From the NCBI GenBank assembly GCA_020350725.1, contig CP070719.1:1192355-1199698 (forward strand): a DNA stretch of 7,344 nucleotides, given 5' to 3'. Shown here piece after piece: positions 4,347-7,344 of the stretch. Position 1 is the stretch's first letter; every line of letters starts with the position of its first letter. The translations under genes were made by a program, and so were the position numbers. The DNA is from a bacterium (lineage in GTDB: Bacteria > BMS3Abin14). Under the pieces are notes generated by a model. The model searched no databases, was not told the DNA's origin, and saw only the letters and a program-made list of their open reading frames with translations.

Positions 4347-5939
4347 TCAGACGGTGTGACAGGCATTGCATCCCTTGGGCGGGAGCAGCCGTTCGCTGTC
4401 GCTGGCGTGGGGGTTGTGGCAGGAGGTGCACATCAGCTCCCCCACAGCGGTGAGCTTGATGCCCGGGAAGGAATACTGGGGCACCACACCGACCGGGTGA
4501 TTGTGGTCTTCCATCTGGTCCTCGTCGTGGCAACTGTAGCAGAGATCGTCGCCTAGATATTTCAGAAAGAAAGTCGGGTTGTCGGAGGAGTGGGGATTGT
4601 GGCAGCCGGCACAGGCTCCCCTTTCAAAGGGCGGATGCTGGTTAAAAAGGCTGGTGAATTCCCTGATCTGGTTATGGCAGGTCAGGCACATCTGGCCCTG
4701 CGGCAGCCTGAGGTTGTACTTCTCGTTGGATCCATGGGGGCTGTGGCATATCGTACAGATGCCCGCTGCCAGGGGTCCGTGGATGTAGGATCGGGCAAAC
4801 TCGTCCGCTTTCTCCTGGTGACAGCCGTAGCAGAGGTCCGCCCCGGTGGTGAAGAGGTCATAACGGGCGGGGAGACTGGAAAAATCGTGACAGGGGGAAC
4901 ACCCGCCGACCGTTATGGGCCCGTGGACATAGGTCTTTTCACCCAGTTCCTTGTGGCACTCCAGGCACAGCTGGGTGATCATCATGAAATTCTGATCTGT
5001 GCTGTCCGGAGGGGCCAGGTCGTGGCACTCGGTGCATTTAGCCTCGTTCTCCTCCAGGTGGTAACGGTAGACGGGAAACTGGTTCTCGAAGCCCATTCCC
5101 AGTTTCGGTTCGCGGAACATCACGATCGCTTTCGTCTTCGTTACCCCTTTGCGATCGGTGTTGGTGACCTCGATGTAGTTGCTGCCGAGGGTAACCGGTG
5201 TCCGGATGTAGAAGAAATCCCTCTCAGCGGTCATTTCCTGGCGGTTGCCGCCGTTCAGGGTCAGGGTGACCCCGGATCCGGGTTCGGGAACGGAACCCAC
5301 GACATAGACGGCGTCCTGCTTGGTGCTGGTGAAATTCACCGGGAAAAGGATCTGGATCTCGTCACCCGTCCCCGGATCGGTCCCGGCGAGGGTGATGATG
5401 CCGCGCGGCCTGATCAGTTCCTCGGCCAGTTGGACGGCGGAATCCAGCTCCCCCTCCTGGTAGCCCATCATCACTTTGGCCACCTTTCCGTCCTTGCCGA
5501 TGATAACCACGGAAGGGAGGGTCGCCACACCGTAACTTCCGCTGACCTTGAGCTCCTTGTCGATCACTATGGGGAAGCTGACCAGGTCCTTGTAACCCTT
5601 GTAGAACCTCTTGACCCGGAAGGATCCGTAGATGTCGAGGTTGATGCCGATGACCTTCAGCTCATCAGGCGGGTGCTTTCTCTGCAGTTCCGAGAAGGCG
5701 ACGATGGACTGGACGCAGGTGGAGCAGTAGATGGACCCGAACTTTAAAACGATGACCTGCTTACCGATGAGGGGTGCGATGTCGATGGGGTTCCCCTCGA
5801 GATCCTGGCCCGCGAAGGCCACCGCCTGATCGCCCTCGGAGACCTTGGCCAGGGAGCTCCCCGGGAGGAAAAAGACGAGGAGGATCCCCACAATGCAGGA
5901 GAACACTTTCGTCTTAAGGGAAGTGGGTCGCCGCAACAC
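4347..5939 (-). CDS. TlpA-like/Ig-like/decahaem cytochrome c fusion (530 aa)
   Basis: This is an exported redox protein. I start it at GTG 5939, 19 bases after the tlpA-like stop, because this gives a clean signal peptide: basic MLRRPTSLKTK, a hydrophobic core, then cleavage after SLA (about residue 31). The frame is open for 45 more codons upstream, but those overlap the previous gene and look like its shadow. The ribosome site is weak, so translational coupling is likely. Domain order: TlpA/thioredoxin-like (about 35-175) with CSTC at 72-75 and a proline in TLP at 142; a beta-rich Ig-like stretch (about 180-275); then ten CXXCH haem sites with first Cys at about 302, 325, 347, 370, 395, 418, 443, 467, 504 and 524. 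Phrases such as GICTICHSPHGS fit the doubled-CXXCH family. It probably carries ten c-type haems in the periplasm or at the outer membrane. The fusion of a thiol-redox domain to a decahaem is unusual. Partner and direction of electron flow are unknown. Confidence 0.88.
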   Translation of the reverse strand: MLRRPTSLKTKVFSCIVGILLVFFLPGSSLAKVSEGDQAVAFAGQDLEGNPIDIAPLIGKQVIVLKFGSIYCSTCVQSIVAFSELQRKHPPDELKVIGINLDIYGSFRVKRFYKGYKDLVSFPIVIDKELKVSGSYGVATLPSVVIIGKDGKVAKVMMGYQEGELDSAVQLAEELIRPRGIITLAGTDPGTGDEIQILFPVNFTSTKQDAVYVVGSVPEPGSGVTLTLNGGNRQEMTAERDFFYIRTPVTLGSNYIEVTNTDRKGVTKTKAIVMFREPKLGMGFENQFPVYRYHLEENEAKCTECHDLAPPDSTDQNFMMITQLCLECHKELGEKTYVHGPITVGGCSPCHDFSSLPARYDLFTTGADLCYGCHQEKADEFARSYIHGPLAAGICTICHSPHGSNEKYNLRLPQGQMCLTCHNQIREFTSLFNQHPPFERGACAGCHNPHSSDNPTFFLKYLGDDLCYSCHDEDQMEDHNHPVGVVPQYSFPGIKLTAVGELMCTSCHNPHASDSERLLPPKGCNACHTV

Positions 5940-5958
5940 GTTGACGTCGTCTTTGGGG

Positions 5959-6546
5959 CTACAGGGCCTGCTTGATGACCGCCTCAATTTCCTCTTTGGA
6001 GGCCCGGCCGACCTTGGCGAACTGAACGACGCCCTGGCCGCTGACGAAGTAAAGGGTCGGTGTGCCGGCGACACCGTAGGGATCGGCGATGACGAAGGAT
6101 TCGTCGGGGTTCAGTTCGTCGATCAGGACCCTGAAGGTGTAGTTTTCCTGGGCGATAAAGGCCTTGATGGCCTCCTGCATGGGGGCTCCGTCGATGGCCA
6201 CACCGACAACGCCGATCCCCCTTTCGCCGTACTCCTCGGTGAGTTCCTGGATGATGGGAAGCTCCGCCTTGCACGGCTCACAGAAGATGGACCAGAAGAA
6301 GATCAGGACGCCTTTATTACCGGCCAGGGCTCCCTTCATGTTGAATTCCCCCTGGTCAAGATCCCGAACGGAGAAGTCCGGCGCTGCGTCGCCGACCTTG
6401 AGCATCTCGATGCCGCTTATCATGGGAATGGGGGTCATCTCCCCGGCTTTCTCCTCCGCGAGAACCGGTTTGCCTGAAAAAGTGGTAATGATCATGAGGA
6501 AGAGGATCAGTATAGGCAGAAAGGTTTTGATGCGGGATGGGACCAT
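5959..6546 (-). CDS. Exported TlpA/ResA-like thiol-disulfide oxidoreductase (195 aa)
   Basis: This is a thioredoxin-fold protein acting outside the cytoplasm. Proteins of this family (ResA, CcmG, TlpA) reduce or rearrange disulfides, often the CXXCH cysteines before haem attachment. The start at 6546 is set by GAGGAGGG seven bases upstream. A longer reading exists but overlaps the NHL gene. The N-terminus (VPSRIKTF, then a hydrophobic stretch to about residue 24) is a signal peptide with a likely cut after VLA (residue 30); an uncleaved anchor is also possible. The active site is CEPC (89-92) after FFWSIF, and the cis-proline is P163 in GTPT. Length and motifs are typical. The cytochrome fusion begins 19 bases after the TAG stop. 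The context suggests a role in maturing, or exchanging electrons with, that decahaem protein (inference). Confidence 0.92.
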   Translation of the reverse strand: MVPSRIKTFLPILILFLMIITTFSGKPVLAEEKAGEMTPIPMISGIEMLKVGDAAPDFSVRDLDQGEFNMKGALAGNKGVLIFFWSIFCEPCKAELPIIQELTEEYGERGIGVVGVAIDGAPMQEAIKAFIAQENYTFRVLIDELNPDESFVIADPYGVAGTPTLYFVSGQGVVQFAKVGRASKEEIEAVIKQAL

Positions 6547-6553
6547 CGGAATG

Positions 6554-6561
6554 CCCTCCTC
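6554..6561 (-). promoter_or_regulatory. Ribosome binding site overlapping the NHL stop
   Basis: GAGGAGGG precedes the tlpA-like ATG by seven bases. The TGA stop of the NHL gene (6562-6560) overlaps its first bases, which indicates translational coupling of the two genes and supports the short start of the tlpA-like gene. Confidence 0.8.
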
Positions 6562-7344
6562 AGTTCGGCTCAAGGATGTATCTGAAAATCCGGTTCCGCT
6601 TGATGTCCGACACGTATATCCGGCCCTCCTCGTCGACAGCGAGGCCTGCAGGCGACTCCATGCTCCCCTTTTCACTGGTCAGGCCGAAAACGTGGATTTT
6701 ACTATCTCTTAACCATACCAGTTTACCTTGATTGCCATCAAGGATAAAAAGATCGCCCCGCTCGTCAGAGCGCACCCTCAAAGGGTTTTCCCCTCCGGGA
6801 AAGGCCTCCTCGAGGGGGACGATCTCCTCGAAATTCCCCTTCCGGTCGAAGTTTATGAGGGCCCTTCTTCCCCTGTCCAGAACGCAGATGGTCCCCAGTC
6901 TCTTCCGCGAGAAGGCCAGGGAGACCGGGTCCTGGAATTCCTTGCTCCTGCGGCCGAGGTCGCCCCATTCGTCGACGAAGGTTCCGCTCCTGTGGTACTT
7001 CAGGACCGCCCCCCGGCCCCTGTCCAGGACGTAGACGTATCCCTGATAGTCCACCGTCAGGTCCACGGGGTCCCTGAGCCTTCCCTTTCTCAGCCCCTCC
7101 TCCCCGAAGGACAGGAGGTGTTCCCCCTCCAGGGTGAATTTGTCCACCCGGACCTTTTCCCGGTCGAGGGTGTAGATGACCTCGTTGTCCTCGTCGACAA
7201 CCAGGGTGACCGGGTCGTCGAACTCCCCGTCACCCTTCCCCCTCTTACCCCATTGGGAGATATAATCGCCGTCTTCGTCGATGACCTGGACCCTGTAGTT
7301 GCCGGCGTCCAGGACAAAGACCCGGTCCTCCTCGAAGGTGTCCA
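6560..7344 (-). CDS. NHL-repeat beta-propeller protein (partial, 5' end outside)
   Basis: The frame is open to the right edge, giving about 260 residues, so the N-terminus and any signal peptide are missing. At least five NHL-type repeats are visible. Each has a core such as VFVLDAGNYRVQVID, VYVLDRGRGAVLKY, ICVLDRGRRALINFD, LFILDGNQGKLVWL or IYVSDIKRNRIFRYI. Between them are the usual linkers of the G-x-GEFxxPVxLVVD kind. NHL propellers serve as binding or scaffold surfaces, and some are secreted or envelope-bound; no catalytic site is visible. In NHLRC2-type proteins a thioredoxin-like domain is fused to an NHL propeller, and here the two lie in adjacent, translationally coupled genes, so physical partnership is plausible (inference). 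Internal GTG codons should not be taken as the start. Confidence 0.88.
   Translation of the reverse strand, partial: DTFEEDRVFVLDAGNYRVQVIDEDGDYISQWGKRGKGDGEFDDPVTLVVDEDNEVIYTLDREKVRVDKFTLEGEHLLSFGEEGLRKGRLRDPVDLTVDYQGYVYVLDRGRGAVLKYHRSGTFVDEWGDLGRRSKEFQDPVSLAFSRKRLGTICVLDRGRRALINFDRKGNFEEIVPLEEAFPGGENPLRVRSDERGDLFILDGNQGKLVWLRDSKIHVFGLTSEKGSMESPAGLAVDEEGRIYVSDIKRNRIFRYILEPN

Noticed and set aside
4590-5747. Plus-strand open frame opposite the cytochrome fusion
   Set aside because: It is antisense to a gene with a signal peptide, a CXXC active site and ten CXXCH motifs. The translation shows no family features.
5940-6074. 45-residue N-terminal extension of the cytochrome fusion
   Set aside because: It overlaps the 3' end of the tlpA-like gene in another frame and reads as Ser/Arg/Pro-rich shadow. 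It would also bury the clean signal peptide that starts at 5939.
6547-6675. 43-residue N-terminal extension of the tlpA-like protein
   Set aside because: It overlaps the NHL gene, and the strong GAGGAGGG site with a signal peptide right after ATG 6546 decides for the shorter form.

Overview
The window reads as a piece of chromosome from a GC-rich Gram-negative anaerobe. The likeliest group is the old Deltaproteobacteria (Desulfobacterota or a relative). This is inferred from a doubled-CXXCH multihaem cytochrome, TlpA thiol-redox proteins and an NHL propeller next to an NtrC/ZraR-type two-component pair. There are no ribosomal or other marker genes, so the placement is soft. All well-supported genes lie on the minus strand and are described here from right to left.

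Right part (7344 to 4347), a probable operon for the cell envelope. First comes an NHL-repeat beta-propeller protein that runs off the right edge. Its stop codon lies inside the Shine-Dalgarno sequence of the next gene, an exported TlpA/ResA-like thioredoxin (195 aa, CEPC). Nineteen bases later starts a fusion protein: signal peptide, second TlpA-like domain (CSTC), Ig-like middle section and ten CXXCH haem sites. The NHL, thiol-disulfide and multihaem parts together suggest extracytoplasmic electron transfer or redox chemistry.

Middle part (4267 to 872). A membrane histidine kinase with an extracytoplasmic sensor, a PAS domain and HisKA/HATPase follows the cytochrome gene in the same direction. 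Its partner, a sigma-54-dependent response regulator (TTG start), comes after an odd 267-base gap. That gap is almost wholly made of short tandem arrays of 7-, 8- and 10-base words plus a small palindromic element. The regulator ends at a clear intrinsic terminator.

Left part (870 to 1). An AT-rich promoter region holds a sigma-70-like promoter and, closer to the gene, a sequence with correct sigma-54 (-24/-12) spacing. Both face a conserved-looking but unrecognised 93-aa basic protein. After its stop come three hairpins, with the motif CCCCCAA unpaired at an exact 41-base period, ending in a strong intrinsic terminator. Beyond that is another heptamer-repeat island and, at the edge, a possible tail of a plus-strand gene.

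Working model (inference): the kinase/regulator pair senses an envelope or redox signal and, through sigma-54, drives at least the small gene directly downstream. The cytochrome/TlpA/NHL genes are either its functional context or further targets. The points most worth a second look are the word-repeat islands, the sigma-54 promoter behind the sigma-54 activator, the C-rich hairpin series and the TlpA-Ig-decahaem fusion.
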